NCBI GenBank assembly: GCA_026129485.1
Contig: JAHCHY010000001.1
Coordinates: 186,001 to 250,000 of the forward strand
Origin: Cyclobacteriaceae bacterium
GTDB lineage: Bacteria; Bacteroidota; Bacteroidia; Cytophagales; Cyclobacteriaceae
DNA length: 64,000 bases
Direction of reading: 5' to 3'
Under the pieces are notes generated by a model. That model had not been told where the DNA came from. It saw nothing but the letters and a program-made list of their open reading frames with translations, and ran no database searches. Shown here one piece after another: positions 50,868 to 60,279 of the stretch (positions are counted from its first letter, which is position 1; each line of letters starts with the position of its first letter). A program made the position numbers and the translations under genes.

Positions 50868-52031
50868 ATGAGCAAAAAAATTCAAATCTTCGACACAACC
50901 CTTCGCGATGGCGAGCAAGTGCCGGGCTGTCAGTTAAAAACAGAAGAAAAAGTAATTATTGCACGCGAGCTGGAAGCATTGGGTGTAGATGTAATTGAAG
51001 CCGGCTTCCCGATCTCAAGTCCGGGTGATTTCTTATCGGTGGTCGAGATTTCAAAAGCTGTGAAAGAAACCATCGTATGCGGCCTTACCCGCGCGAAGAA
51101 AGAAGATATTGATGTAGCTGCCGAAGCGCTGCGTCATGCCAGGAACGGACGGATTCACACCGGCATCGGATCAAGCGATGTGCACATCAAACACAAGTTT
51201 CGCAGCACACGCGAGCAGGTACTGGAGCAGGGTGTATGGGCCGCAAAGTACGCCAAAGAAAAAGGCTACGAGGTTGAGTTTTATGCCGAAGATGCCGGTC
51301 GTGCCGACCTGGAGTTTTTAGCCAAACTTACCGAAGCCGTGATTGCTGCCGGGGCCGATGTCGTGAACATTCCGGATACAACCGGTTATTGTCTGCCTCA
51401 CTTGTATGGTAAACGTATTCAGTATTTAGTGGAGAACGTGAGGAACATTGATAAAGCTATTCTTTCCGTGCATTGTCATAATGATTTGGGTATGGCTACG
51501 GCCAATACTATTTCGGGATTGATTAACGGGGCACGCCAGGCCGAAGTAACCATTAACGGCATTGGCGAACGCGCGGGGAACACTTCACTGGAAGAAGTAG
51601 CGATGACCCTGAAAGTGCACAAAGACCTTGACTTGTATACCAACATTAAATCGGAAAGAATTTTTGAAATCAGCCACCTCGTATCCAGCATGATGCGTAT
51701 GCCCGTGCAGCCCAACAAAGCCATTGTAGGCAAAAATGCCTTCGCACACTCATCGGGTATTCACCAGGATGGCTTCCTGAAACATGCCGAGAATTATGAA
51801 ATCATTAATCCGGCTGATGTAGGAGTTCCTTCATCCTCCATTGTATTAACCGCCCGCAGTGGCCGCGCTGCTTTAAAGCACAGGCTTGAGCTTCTGGGGC
51901 ATACTATATCAGGCGAAGATCTGAATATGGTTTATGAAAGCTTCCTCGTTGTGGCTGATGAAAAGAAAGAGGTAAATGATAGCGATTTACTCCTGATCGT
52001 TTCCAGCATGCCCGTGCTGGATAAGCCATAA
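50868..52031 (+). CDS. leuA: 2-isopropylmalate synthase, short form without regulatory domain
   Basis: 387 residues. The HMGL-like TIM barrel is complete: [17 protein letters not shown] (metal Asp), [33 protein letters not shown] (metal His pair), [16 protein letters not shown] short linker domain follows ([18 protein letters not shown]). The C-terminal leucine-binding LeuA dimer domain (about 120 residues in E. coli) is absent; the protein ends about 130 residues earlier. It condenses acetyl-CoA and 2-oxoisovalerate. A homocitrate or citramalate synthase cannot be fully excluded, but the leuCDB context favours LeuA. Confidence 0.92.
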   Translation: MSKKIQIFDTTLRDGEQVPGCQLKTEEKVIIARELEALGVDVIEAGFPISSPGDFLSVVEISKAVKETIVCGLTRAKKEDIDVAAEALRHARNGRIHTGIGSSDVHIKHKFRSTREQVLEQGVWAAKYAKEKGYEVEFYAEDAGRADLEFLAKLTEAVIAAGADVVNIPDTTGYCLPHLYGKRIQYLVENVRNIDKAILSVHCHNDLGMATANTISGLINGARQAEVTINGIGERAGNTSLEEVAMTLKVHKDLDLYTNIKSERIFEISHLVSSMMRMPVQPNKAIVGKNAFAHSSGIHQDGFLKHAENYEIINPADVGVPSSSIVLTARSGRAALKHRLELLGHTISGEDLNMVYESFLVVADEKKEVNDSDLLLIVSSMPVLDKP

Positions 52032-52077
52032 CAAAAAAAATTCTTTTTCGCACCAAGGGCTTTTGTAGATTTAATCT

Positions 52078-52911
52078 ATGAAAAGCCTTTTTACTTTCCG
52101 GTGGTTGCTGCTGATTGTACTAACCACTACCCTTACCTCCGCACAGGAAATCGGGTTACAACTCTATAGCCTGCGAAATGAAATCCCCCAAGATGTACCC
52201 GGAACACTGAAGCTGATCAAGAGTTGGGGCATTACTGAAATTGAGGGTGGCGGAACCTATGGCATGACCATCGAAGAGTTCAATGCACTCAGCAAAGAAA
52301 CGGGGCTAAAGCTCATTGCCATCGGTGCTGATTTTGCAGAATTGGAAAAGGATCCGGCAAGCGTGGTACAACGGGCAAAAGCATTTGGTGTTGCCTATGT
52401 GGTTTGTTACTGGATTCCTCATCAGGGAGATGACTTTACTTTGGCTGATACCGAACGGGCTATTTCAGCCTTTAATCGGGCAGGGAAAATTCTGGCCGAG
52501 AATGGAATTTCGTTCTGTTATCATCAGCATGGCTATGAATTCCGTCCGTACGAAAAAGGAACGTTGTTCGACCTGATGGTGCAAAAACTTAATCCGGCTT
52601 ATACAAATTTTGAAATGGATGTATTCTGGATTAAACATCCGGGGCAGGATCCTGTCGCGTTATTGAAAAAATACAAAAACCGGTTTCCCCTCATGCACTT
52701 GAAAGACCGGCAGCCCGGCACCGAAGGAAATCAGAACGGACGAGCCGATGTGGAAACCAACGTAGTGCTGGGGCAAGGCGATGTGGGCATTGAAGCAATT
52801 ATGAAAGTAGCGAAGGAGTATGGTGTAAAGCATTTCTTTATTGAAGATGAGTCTTCGCGCTCGGTGCAGCAGATTCCGCAAAGTTTACAATACTTAAAAT
52901 CTTTGAAATAG
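52078..52911 (+). CDS. Exported sugar phosphate isomerase/epimerase-like TIM barrel protein
   Basis: 277 residues. The signal KSLFTFRWLLLIVLTTTLTSAQ is followed by an AP endonuclease 2 / xylose isomerase-like barrel: EIGLQLYSLRNEIPQDVPGTL, GITEIEGGG, ISFCYHQHGYEF (metal His), FEMDVFWIKHPGQDP (Glu/Asp) and FPLMHLKDRQPG, with the final Glu in FFIEDESS. The metal site looks intact, so it is probably an active isomerase, epimerase or lyase acting in the periplasm. It lies 46 nt after leuA, but its export suggests an unrelated role in carbohydrate use. Confidence 0.87.
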   Translation: MKSLFTFRWLLLIVLTTTLTSAQEIGLQLYSLRNEIPQDVPGTLKLIKSWGITEIEGGGTYGMTIEEFNALSKETGLKLIAIGADFAELEKDPASVVQRAKAFGVAYVVCYWIPHQGDDFTLADTERAISAFNRAGKILAENGISFCYHQHGYEFRPYEKGTLFDLMVQKLNPAYTNFEMDVFWIKHPGQDPVALLKKYKNRFPLMHLKDRQPGTEGNQNGRADVETNVVLGQGDVGIEAIMKVAKEYGVKHFFIEDESSRSVQQIPQSLQYLKSLK

Positions 52912-52966
52912 TCTTATGTGTTCTATGTTACTATGTGTTTATGTATTTCACAGCATAGGCACATGG

Positions 52967-53395
52967 TTAGGCTTTTAGTTTATCCAACAACTTCCCCGGC
53001 ACCGAAGCAACTTTCCGTTTCTCATAATCAAAGCAAACCACACCGGTCTTGCCACGGGCTACTTCTTTGCTGTGTTGATTGGTTATTCGATAATATAAAT
53101 CGAACCCATACTTATTCCAGTCGGCTGCGGCAATTTCAATTTTCAACTCATCGCCCAGAAAAGATTCAGCTTTGTACACCACAACGGCATCAGCAATAAT
53201 CTGGCCCACCGTGCCCTCCAGTTTTATCTCGCTTTCAAAGCCCAGGCTCCTGTAAAAAAGCGTGCGGACTTCCTGCATCAGCGTGAGCACACGGTCATTA
53301 CCCAAATGCCCGCCATAGTTCAGATCGCTTACGCGAACAGGTAAGATAGTTTCAAAAATAAATTTATCCGGAAGGGTTAACTCAACTCGTGCCAT
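52967..53395 (-). CDS. Acyl-CoA thioesterase, 4HBT hotdog fold
   Basis: 142 residues. The active-site region reads VRVSDLNYGGHLGNDRVLTLMQEVRTLF, matching the D-x-N-x-x-GH-x-x-N pattern of 4-hydroxybenzoyl-CoA thioesterase relatives; the rest alternates strands (ADAVVVYKAESFLGDELKIEIAAADW, DLYYRITNQHSKEVARGKTGVVCFDY). It hydrolyses acyl-CoA esters in the cytoplasm; the chain specificity is unknown. It is convergent with the TIM-barrel gene and monocistronic. Confidence 0.87.
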   Translation of the reverse strand: MARVELTLPDKFIFETILPVRVSDLNYGGHLGNDRVLTLMQEVRTLFYRSLGFESEIKLEGTVGQIIADAVVVYKAESFLGDELKIEIAAADWNKYGFDLYYRITNQHSKEVARGKTGVVCFDYEKRKVASVPGKLLDKLKA

Positions 53396-53471
53396 GTTGC
53401 TGATTTGCTTGAGAAGACTGGCAACTGAGAACGTAAGCTGATTTCACTAATCATTATAAAAATAGAGCAAC

Positions 53472-54332
53472 TCACTCACATGAATATTTATACGTGTAGT
53501 GAAACTGAGATGCAGAAGTGGACTCATACTCCTTAACCCAAGTCTGACCACCATTCCGTAAAAACGTGTAACAATTTACTACCTTATTATTATTGTTTAG
53601 AGAGTAAATTGTAGCAACTATATTGTTTCTGTTATTACCAAACCAAAATTGGCCAGCATATCCGGTTTCCTTACCAAGTGGAAAACGAACAGCATAGTCA
53701 TGGAAAACATTAGGATTTAAGTCAAAGCTCGTTTTAACAGTAAACACCCATCTCTGTTCATTGATAATGCACCGGCCCGTGTCAGCCTCTACAGCAAACC
53801 GCGTATTATTACCATTTTTGTATTCTCTTAATATATCAAAAACACCCTTATTTAAATAAGTAGAGTCTTTCGGATTAATGAGAAATAGCTGATCATAGCT
53901 CGTGGTATTGGTAACCACACCACCTTCAACTAACTCTAAAATAGTTGTCACGCTCATATATGAATACTCATAATACGCCTTCCTCTGGAAATTGGGAGTG
54001 GCTGAAGGTTGAACTGTTACTTCTTTAATCTGATCACCTTCATAGATCAAAGTAGCAATCTCAACCGGTTCTTCCGGATACTCGTCTTGCCAAACATCTT
54101 TATCGTAGATATCTATTCTATCATAATTTAAACCATTATGGTAGTAGACATATTTTGTTAATTCATGGCCCTCTACTCTTTTAATAACCTCCTGGATAAT
54201 GCAAGGAGGCGTAACATCAACAAACGTCTGACAAGGCGGCTCATTCAGAATAACTGTATCCGCACAGGCATCAGCCATCTCTTCTTTATCACATCCCAAT
54301 AGTAACAAGCACAGAAAACTTATCTTTTTCAT
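53472..54332 (-). CDS. Lipoprotein of unknown function
   Basis: 286 residues, not recognised. The signal MKKISFLCLLLLGC ends in a short lipobox, followed by DKEEMADACADT. The body is beta-rich with aromatic repeats (KYVYYHNGLNYDRIDIYD, YEYSYMSVTTILELV, YTYKYSCE), reminiscent of the YD-like or DUF4595-type sheets of Bacteroidota lipoproteins. Cysteines at CADTVILNEPPC and CIIQ could pair. The DNA is AT-rich compared with the neighbouring GMC gene. It is encoded 20 nt downstream of the gluconate-dehydrogenase-like small subunit on the same strand, but the low-GC composition suggests a separate origin. Confidence 0.55.
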   Translation of the reverse strand: MKKISFLCLLLLGCDKEEMADACADTVILNEPPCQTFVDVTPPCIIQEVIKRVEGHELTKYVYYHNGLNYDRIDIYDKDVWQDEYPEEPVEIATLIYEGDQIKEVTVQPSATPNFQRKAYYEYSYMSVTTILELVEGGVVTNTTSYDQLFLINPKDSTYLNKGVFDILREYKNGNNTRFAVEADTGRCIINEQRWVFTVKTSFDLNPNVFHDYAVRFPLGKETGYAGQFWFGNNRNNIVATIYSLNNNNKVVNCYTFLRNGGQTWVKEYESTSASQFHYTYKYSCE

Positions 54333-54352
54333 TTGTCTTTAAACTTAGTCTT

Positions 54353-54955
54353 TCAAGTCGCCCACGCCTTCCCTACCTCGGCAAACGGTACACAACCTTT
54401 AAAAGGTCCGGGTACAGGGTTGTATTGCAATGCTTGCGTAGCCCCCGGCTCACTTGTAAAATAACCTACCAGCACCAGCTCTTTTACTTTCAATACAAAA
54501 GGCTTATCGCCACCACTACCGGCATTCCACCAACCGGTAGGGCCGCCTTCAGTAGCTTCGCTTATCGCTTTTGTATAATGGGTTTCAAAATATTGTACCT
54601 GCTCTTCAGGAGTACATCCTACAAATGCAACTCCGAATGTTTCTTTCGCACCGGCATCAAAAGCAACCACGTCCGCAACAAATTTTTCCTGTTGCTCCTT
54701 TGAATACACATTGGCGATGAGTGTATCTATAAACTGCGGCACACCTGCTTCCTTTGCTCCGGGTGTATTTGTCTTTGGGATGATTATTTCTGCCAGTGTT
54801 TCAATCAGCACTCCTTGCTCATTCGAAAAAAATACCGACTTAAAGCCTGCTTCCGGTGTTGCCTTGCATCCGCTTAATACTCCAGCCAGCGTAGGGCCTG
54901 TTATAGCATAACCTAAAATCAGGCTGGCTTTTTGTATAGCTTCTCTCCTATCCAT
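54353..54955 (-). CDS. Gluconate 2-dehydrogenase subunit 3-like protein
   Basis: 200 residues. The N-terminus MDRREAIQKASLILGYAITGPTLAGVLSGC combines a twin-arginine-like RR with a hydrophobic stretch and a lipobox cysteine, so it is probably Tat-exported and lipidated. The core (VLIETLAEIIIPKTNTPGAKEAGVPQFIDTLI, EEQVQYFETHYTKAI) is the small helical subunit family of membrane gluconate/sorbitol dehydrogenases. It starts 4 nt after the GMC gene, and the two form the usual flavoprotein plus chaperone-like small subunit pair. No cytochrome subunit is adjacent. Confidence 0.9.
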   Translation of the reverse strand: MDRREAIQKASLILGYAITGPTLAGVLSGCKATPEAGFKSVFFSNEQGVLIETLAEIIIPKTNTPGAKEAGVPQFIDTLIANVYSKEQQEKFVADVVAFDAGAKETFGVAFVGCTPEEQVQYFETHYTKAISEATEGGPTGWWNAGSGGDKPFVLKVKELVLVGYFTSEPGATQALQYNPVPGPFKGCVPFAEVGKAWAT

Positions 54956-54959
54956 GATC

Positions 54960-56669
54960 TTACAGGTTTTGCTTTTTCAATTCGTTAACGGCATAATCGG
55001 CCGCGCGTGCCGTTAACGCCATATAGGTAAGCGATGGATTCTGGCACGCAGAGGAAGTCATTGCTGCACCATCGGTTACAAATACATTGGGCGCTTCATG
55101 CACCTGATTCCATTTATTCAGCACCGATGTTTTTGCATCTTTACCCATTCGCGCAGTTCCCATTTCGTGAATGCCCAACCCGATATTGTTGGGGGCATCA
55201 TAAATTTTCACATTCTTGAACCCGGCTGCTTCCAGCATTTCGGCTGCACAGGCTTTCATGTCTTCGCGCATAATCTTTTCATTTTGCTTCCACTCGGCAT
55301 CAATGCTTAACGTAGGTAAGCCATACACATCTTTCTTATCAGTGTTAAGCGTTACGCGGTTTTCCTGGTATGGCAAACATTCACCGAAGCCGGTAATACC
55401 CATGCGCCACGGACCCGGTGTTTCCAGTGCTTCTTTTAATTGTGTCCCATACGCCATTTCCATTACCCCGCGCGACCACTCCTGCCGGCTGGCTGCGCCC
55501 TGGTAGCCAAAGCCACGTACATAATCGGTGCGTTTATCACTATCTACATTTCTGAAACGCGGAATATAAATGCCGTTGGGCCTGCGTCCGATGTAGTATT
55601 TATCTTCAAAACCATCAATCACTCCATCGGCACCGGCACGGTATTGATGATCCATCAGGTTACGACCCAACTGATCACTGCCATTACCCAATCCATTGGG
55701 GAAGCGCGATGATGTGGAATTGAGTAAAATAAAAGTGCTGCCTAAGGTTGATGCATTCAGGAAAATAATCTTTGAAAAGAATTCTATCTCTTGCCCGGTT
55801 TCGGCATCCAGCACGCGCACACCAACCGCTTTGCCTTTCTGTTCATCGTAAATAATGGAGTGCGCAATGGAGTGCGGACGCAACGTCATGTTCCCGGTTT
55901 TGGCTGCCGCAGGAAGTGTGGATGAGTTGCTGCTAAAGTATGCCCCATACGGACAACCCCGGTCGCACAGGTTACGCGATTGACACACGCCACGCGAAGG
56001 ATCGTGCGGTAAGGGAGCGGTAAGATGCGCCACACGACCAATGGTAACTTTGCGGCCATCAAACTTCTCAGCAACCTTATCACGAAAGACTTCTTCTACA
56101 CAATTCAGATCCATAGGCGGCAGAAATTTTCCATCGGGAACGTGCGGCAATCCTTCCGCACGACCACTTACCCCGATGTATGTTTCCACGTAATCATACC
56201 ACGGTGCTAAATCTTTATAACGCACAGGCCAATCCACGGCAATGCCTTCTTTTGCATTGGCTTCAAAATCGAGATCGGATAGCCGATAGGTTTGCTTGCC
56301 CCACATAATGGAACGCCCGCCTTCATGGTAGCCGCGAATCCAATCGAACGGTTTTACTTCCGTGTAGGGATTTTCAAGATCGTTTACCCACCAGTGCTTG
56401 TTGGCTTGATTAACCCAGTTGGTTCTTTTTTGCACCGGGTAGAACTTCAGCTCATCAGGCGTAAGCCGATTGGCATACGGTAGCTGCCAGGGGTCTTTAT
56501 TCATGGTCGGATAATCCACTAAATGCTTAACAGGGCGACCTCGTTCCAATACCAGGGTTTTTAGTCCTTTCTCGGTAAGCTCTTTAGCAGCCCAGCCACC
56601 GCTAATACCCGTGCCCACCACAATGGCATCATAGGTGTTTTGTTGTTCGGCTTTCAGGTTGAGGTTCAT
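54960..56669 (-). CDS. GMC family FAD-dependent oxidoreductase
   Basis: 569 residues from the ATG at 56669 (MNLNLKAEQQNTYDAIVVG); the frame extends to 56720 but that adds no family sequence. The FAD dinucleotide fold is AIVVGTGISGGWAAKELTEKGLKTLVLERG; a cysteine-rich loop CQSRNLCDRGCPYGAYF resembles the Fe-S-like segment of the gluconate-dehydrogenase large subunit; the GMC C-terminus shows LGIHEMGTARMG (catalytic His) and NPSLTYMALTARAADYAV. It oxidises sugar or polyol alcohols, passing electrons to the respiratory chain. The subunit-3 gene follows immediately. Export could occur by hitch-hiking with that partner. Confidence 0.92.
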   Translation of the reverse strand: MNLNLKAEQQNTYDAIVVGTGISGGWAAKELTEKGLKTLVLERGRPVKHLVDYPTMNKDPWQLPYANRLTPDELKFYPVQKRTNWVNQANKHWWVNDLENPYTEVKPFDWIRGYHEGGRSIMWGKQTYRLSDLDFEANAKEGIAVDWPVRYKDLAPWYDYVETYIGVSGRAEGLPHVPDGKFLPPMDLNCVEEVFRDKVAEKFDGRKVTIGRVAHLTAPLPHDPSRGVCQSRNLCDRGCPYGAYFSSNSSTLPAAAKTGNMTLRPHSIAHSIIYDEQKGKAVGVRVLDAETGQEIEFFSKIIFLNASTLGSTFILLNSTSSRFPNGLGNGSDQLGRNLMDHQYRAGADGVIDGFEDKYYIGRRPNGIYIPRFRNVDSDKRTDYVRGFGYQGAASRQEWSRGVMEMAYGTQLKEALETPGPWRMGITGFGECLPYQENRVTLNTDKKDVYGLPTLSIDAEWKQNEKIMREDMKACAAEMLEAAGFKNVKIYDAPNNIGLGIHEMGTARMGKDAKTSVLNKWNQVHEAPNVFVTDGAAMTSSACQNPSLTYMALTARAADYAVNELKKQNL

Positions 56670-56825
56670 GTGCGAAGTAGTTGACGAAATGAAGTTAATG
56701 GTTTCTTGCCTGGAATACAAGATTAGTCAAATACATCCATCCTGTTGCTGAAAAAAACCGCAAGAAACAGGTTTGCGTTGGGTAGCCAAAAGCTCAATTT
56801 TGATTCGCATAAAGCATTTAATTTT

Positions 56826-57692
56826 ATGGTTGTGAGTGAGCCGCATATCAACTATCAACGCATAGAAAAAGCGATTCTCTATTTAGAGAAAAACTTCCGG
56901 CAGCAGCCTGAATTGGATGAGGTGGCTGAACATGTTCACCTCTCCCCGTTTCACTTTCAACGGATATTTACCGAATGGGCCGGCATCAGTCCCAAGCGTT
57001 TTCTGCAATATCTTACGGTCGATTTTTTAAAAGACGCTTTACAGAAAAGCAAAAATTTATCAGATGCTGCCGAACAGGCCGGGCTCTCCGGGCAATCGCG
57101 GGTGTACGATTTGTTTACGACACTCGAAGCAGTAACTCCGCAAGAATATAAGCAACGCGGTGGCATTACCATTCAGTTTGGATTTGTTGATACCCCATTT
57201 GGCAAAGCCTTGCTGGGCACAAGCGAACGTGGCGTATGCTGGCTCTCGTTCATTCAAACCGATGGCAATGCGCTTACCAGCCTTGAAGAAATGAAGACCT
57301 GCTGGAACAATTCCGTTTTTCGTGAGAACGAAGAATTGGTTAATGATTTTGCTAAAAGAATTTTTCCTTCGGGAAGAGAAGTGCCTGAAAGACAGGATGC
57401 GGGAAAGCTTCACCTCTTTGTGAAAGGCACCAACTTCCAGGTTAAAGTATGGGAGGCGTTGCTGCGTTTGCCCGAAGGGAGTGTTACCACCTATCAAACC
57501 ATTGCCGGTAAAATCAATAATCCAAAAGCCTTGCAGGCAGTAGGCTCGGCTGTGGGGGCCAATCATATTGCTTACCTTATCCCCTGCCATCGGGTAATCC
57601 GCAAAGACGGCATATTAGGCGAATACCGATGGAACGCTGTGCGAAAAAAGAGCATGATCGGCTGGGAGATGGCCAGAATCGAACACTCGTAA
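56826..57692 (+). CDS. AraC-type HTH fused to O6-methylguanine-DNA methyltransferase (Ada-like)
   Basis: 288 residues from the ATG at 56826; a TTG-initiated extension to 56745 is less likely. An AraC HTH pair (LDEVAEHVHLSPFHFQRIFTEWAGISPKRFLQYL and the second helix-turn-helix at SDAAEQAGLSGQSRVYDLF) is followed by a methyltransferase domain with KVWEALLRLPEGSVTTYQTIA and the active-site cysteine in YLIPCHRVIRKDG. The metal-binding AdaA domain of E. coli Ada is missing. It repairs O6-alkylguanine by suicidal transfer and probably regulates an alkylation response. It is transcribed away from the GMC gene. Confidence 0.9.
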   Translation: MVVSEPHINYQRIEKAILYLEKNFRQQPELDEVAEHVHLSPFHFQRIFTEWAGISPKRFLQYLTVDFLKDALQKSKNLSDAAEQAGLSGQSRVYDLFTTLEAVTPQEYKQRGGITIQFGFVDTPFGKALLGTSERGVCWLSFIQTDGNALTSLEEMKTCWNNSVFRENEELVNDFAKRIFPSGREVPERQDAGKLHLFVKGTNFQVKVWEALLRLPEGSVTTYQTIAGKINNPKALQAVGSAVGANHIAYLIPCHRVIRKDGILGEYRWNAVRKKSMIGWEMARIEHS

Positions 57693-57787
57693 AGCAATTT
57701 TTGCCCGTTCGTAAATAATCGGCACTTTCATGCAACCTTCCTTCAATTATGCAGTATCTATAGCGTATCCCTAAACCCATTGCGTGT

Positions 57788-60178
57788 ATGCTATACAGTT
57801 ACTTTAAAATCGCGTTTCGTAACCTCATCAAAAACAAAGGTTACACCTTTATAAATATTGCCGGGCTTGCTGCCGGTATGGCTGTGGCTTTACTTATCGG
57901 GCTTTGGATCTGGGACGAGCTTACCTTCAACCAGTATCACAAAAATTACGACCGCCTTGCACAGGTGTGGCAACACAATATGTATAATGGCGTAAAGCGC
58001 TCGCAGGTATCCAATCCGTACGTGATGGCCGAAGAAATAAGAAACAACTACGGCAGCGATTTTAAATATGTGCTGCAAAGCACGTGGAACTTCGGACGGA
58101 TTCTTACCATAGAAGAAAAAAAATTCAATAAGTCGGGCATGTACTGGGAGCCCCAGGTGATTGACATGCTCTCCATAAAATTATTGCGGGGCGATCCGGA
58201 TCAGGCCCTGAAAGATCCTTACTCGATAGTATTATCAGAATCTGTTGCCAAAGCCTACTTCGATGATGCCGACCCGATGGGCCAAACCATTCGTATCAAC
58301 AACAAAAATGATGTGAAGGTAACGGGCGTGTACGAAGACATGCCGCACAGCTCCAAGTTTCGCGAGATGAGCTGGATAATGCCGTGGGATTTGTATCTCA
58401 TCGAAAATGAGTGGATCAAAAGCATGAACGACCCCTGGGGCAGCAACTTTACACAAACATGGGCACAGCTTGCCGAAAATGCCGACATGGAACTGGTATC
58501 GGCTAAAATTATCGATGTAAAACTAAACAAGGTAGATGAAGGTGGGCGCAGGTATAAGCCTGAAGTCTTCCTCCATCCCATGAGCAAGTGGCATTTGTAT
58601 TCCGGATTTAAAGAAGGCAGGAATGTGGGCGGTCGTATTGAGTTTGTATGGATGTTTGGCATCATAGGTGTATTCGTGCTGCTGCTGGCCTGCATCAACT
58701 TTATGAACCTGAGCACAGCTCGTTCTGAAAAACGCGCGAAAGAAGTAGGCATCCGCAAATCCATCGGCTCGATGCGCTCACAATTAATCAATCAATTCTT
58801 CTCCGAGTCGATCGTAGTGGCTGCGTTGGCATTCATCGTATCGTTGGGATTGGTTTACCTCGCACTGCCGGCTTTCAACGAAGTAGCCGGCAAGAAGCTT
58901 ACGTTATTATGGGCCAGTCCCATGTTCTGGCTCGTTGGTTTAGGATTTAGCTTATTTACCGGCATTATTGCAGGCAGCTACCCGGCATTATACTTATCCT
59001 CTTTTCAACCCGTGAAAGTGCTGAAAGGAACTTTCCGCGTAGGGAGGCTTGCTTCCATGCCGCGCAAAATATTGGTGGTGCTGCAATTCACTGTTTCCGT
59101 TATTCTTATCATTGGCACCATCGTAGTGTTCCGCCAGATTCAATTTGCAAAAGACCGGCCCATCGGCTACGATCGTAACGGGCTTATTAACGTGTACCTG
59201 CCAACACCCGACATCCACAATCATTTTGAAGCTGTGCGTAACGAATTGAAAAGCCAGGGGGCGATTGTAGAAATGACTGAAGCCGGAAGCCCCACTACAC
59301 AAGTATGGAACAGCAATGGCGGCTTCAACTGGGCGGGTAAAGACCCCGCCCTTGCAGTTGATTTTCCGAACAATGGCGTGAACCATGAGTTTGGCAAAAC
59401 AGTAGGCTGGAAGTTCAAAGCCGGTCGCGACTTTTCGCGCGAGCATGTCAGCGACTCTTTAGCATTTGTGATTAACGAAGCAGCGGCTAAATTCCTGGGC
59501 TTAGAAAACCCCGTTGGCGAAACACTTACGTGGAACGAAACTCCATATACCATTATTGGTATAATTGAAGACATGATTATTGAATCGCCTTACGAACCCG
59601 TGCGTGCTTCCCTCTGGCACATCGACAGGTACGATAATGTAAACCTCGCTATCCTCAAGCTCAACCCCGACATGAGCTCGCATGAAGCCCTCGACAAGAT
59701 CAAAACGGTATTCACCCGTTACAATCCCGAGTCGCCTTTCAGCTACGAGTTTGTAGATACTGAATACGCACGAAAATTCAGTGATGAAGAACGCATCGGC
59801 AAGCTGGCCAGCTTCTTTGCCGTGCTGGCCATCTTCATCAGTTGCCTCGGTATTTTTGGCTTAGCCAGCTTTGTGGCCGAGCAACGCACCAAAGAAATTG
59901 GCATTCGCAAAGTGATGGGCGCCAGTGTGGTTAACCTCTGGGGCATGCTCTCGAAAGATTTTGTGATACTGGTTGGCATTTCGTTGCTGGTAGCCATGCC
60001 TTTAGCCTGGTACTTTATGAGCAACTGGTTGCAGAAATATCAATACCGCAGCGACATGGCGTGGTGGATTTTTGCTGCGGCCGGTGTGGGCGCTTTACTC
60101 ATTACGCTGCTCACGGTAAGCTATCAATCCATTAAAGCCGCTATGGCCAACCCGGTTAATGGCCTAAGGAGCGAGTAA
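57788..60178 (+). CDS. FtsX/MacB-type ABC transporter permease
   Basis: 796 residues. N-terminal transmembrane helix (KGYTFINIAGLAAGMAVALLIGLWIW), a large MacB-like periplasmic domain, three helices around FVWMFGIIGVFVLLLACINFMNL, a second periplasmic domain (about 440-670) and a C-terminal group ending in VNPVNGLRSE. RSEKRAKEVGIRKSIGSMRSQLINQFFSES and EQRTKEIGIRKVMGAS are the two coupling regions. Such double-FtsX permeases are typical of Bacteroidota; the ATPase is encoded elsewhere. The export substrate (lipoprotein, peptide or drug) is unknown. Confidence 0.92.
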   Translation: MLYSYFKIAFRNLIKNKGYTFINIAGLAAGMAVALLIGLWIWDELTFNQYHKNYDRLAQVWQHNMYNGVKRSQVSNPYVMAEEIRNNYGSDFKYVLQSTWNFGRILTIEEKKFNKSGMYWEPQVIDMLSIKLLRGDPDQALKDPYSIVLSESVAKAYFDDADPMGQTIRINNKNDVKVTGVYEDMPHSSKFREMSWIMPWDLYLIENEWIKSMNDPWGSNFTQTWAQLAENADMELVSAKIIDVKLNKVDEGGRRYKPEVFLHPMSKWHLYSGFKEGRNVGGRIEFVWMFGIIGVFVLLLACINFMNLSTARSEKRAKEVGIRKSIGSMRSQLINQFFSESIVVAALAFIVSLGLVYLALPAFNEVAGKKLTLLWASPMFWLVGLGFSLFTGIIAGSYPALYLSSFQPVKVLKGTFRVGRLASMPRKILVVLQFTVSVILIIGTIVVFRQIQFAKDRPIGYDRNGLINVYLPTPDIHNHFEAVRNELKSQGAIVEMTEAGSPTTQVWNSNGGFNWAGKDPALAVDFPNNGVNHEFGKTVGWKFKAGRDFSREHVSDSLAFVINEAAAKFLGLENPVGETLTWNETPYTIIGIIEDMIIESPYEPVRASLWHIDRYDNVNLAILKLNPDMSSHEALDKIKTVFTRYNPESPFSYEFVDTEYARKFSDEERIGKLASFFAVLAIFISCLGIFGLASFVAEQRTKEIGIRKVMGASVVNLWGMLSKDFVILVGISLLVAMPLAWYFMSNWLQKYQYRSDMAWWIFAAAGVGALLITLLTVSYQSIKAAMANPVNGLRSE

Positions 60179-60279
60179 TCCTTTTTTCTGGCCAACAGGT
60201 TATTGAGTGTATAAATTACGCTACCGGTAATTTCACTCTTGTGCGATATTGGTAAGTTTCGGCTTTAATAACCAGACTT

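Noticed and set aside
57060-57590. 176-codon minus frame within the AraC-Ogt gene
   Set aside because: It covers the IPCHRVI active-site region of the real gene in antisense.
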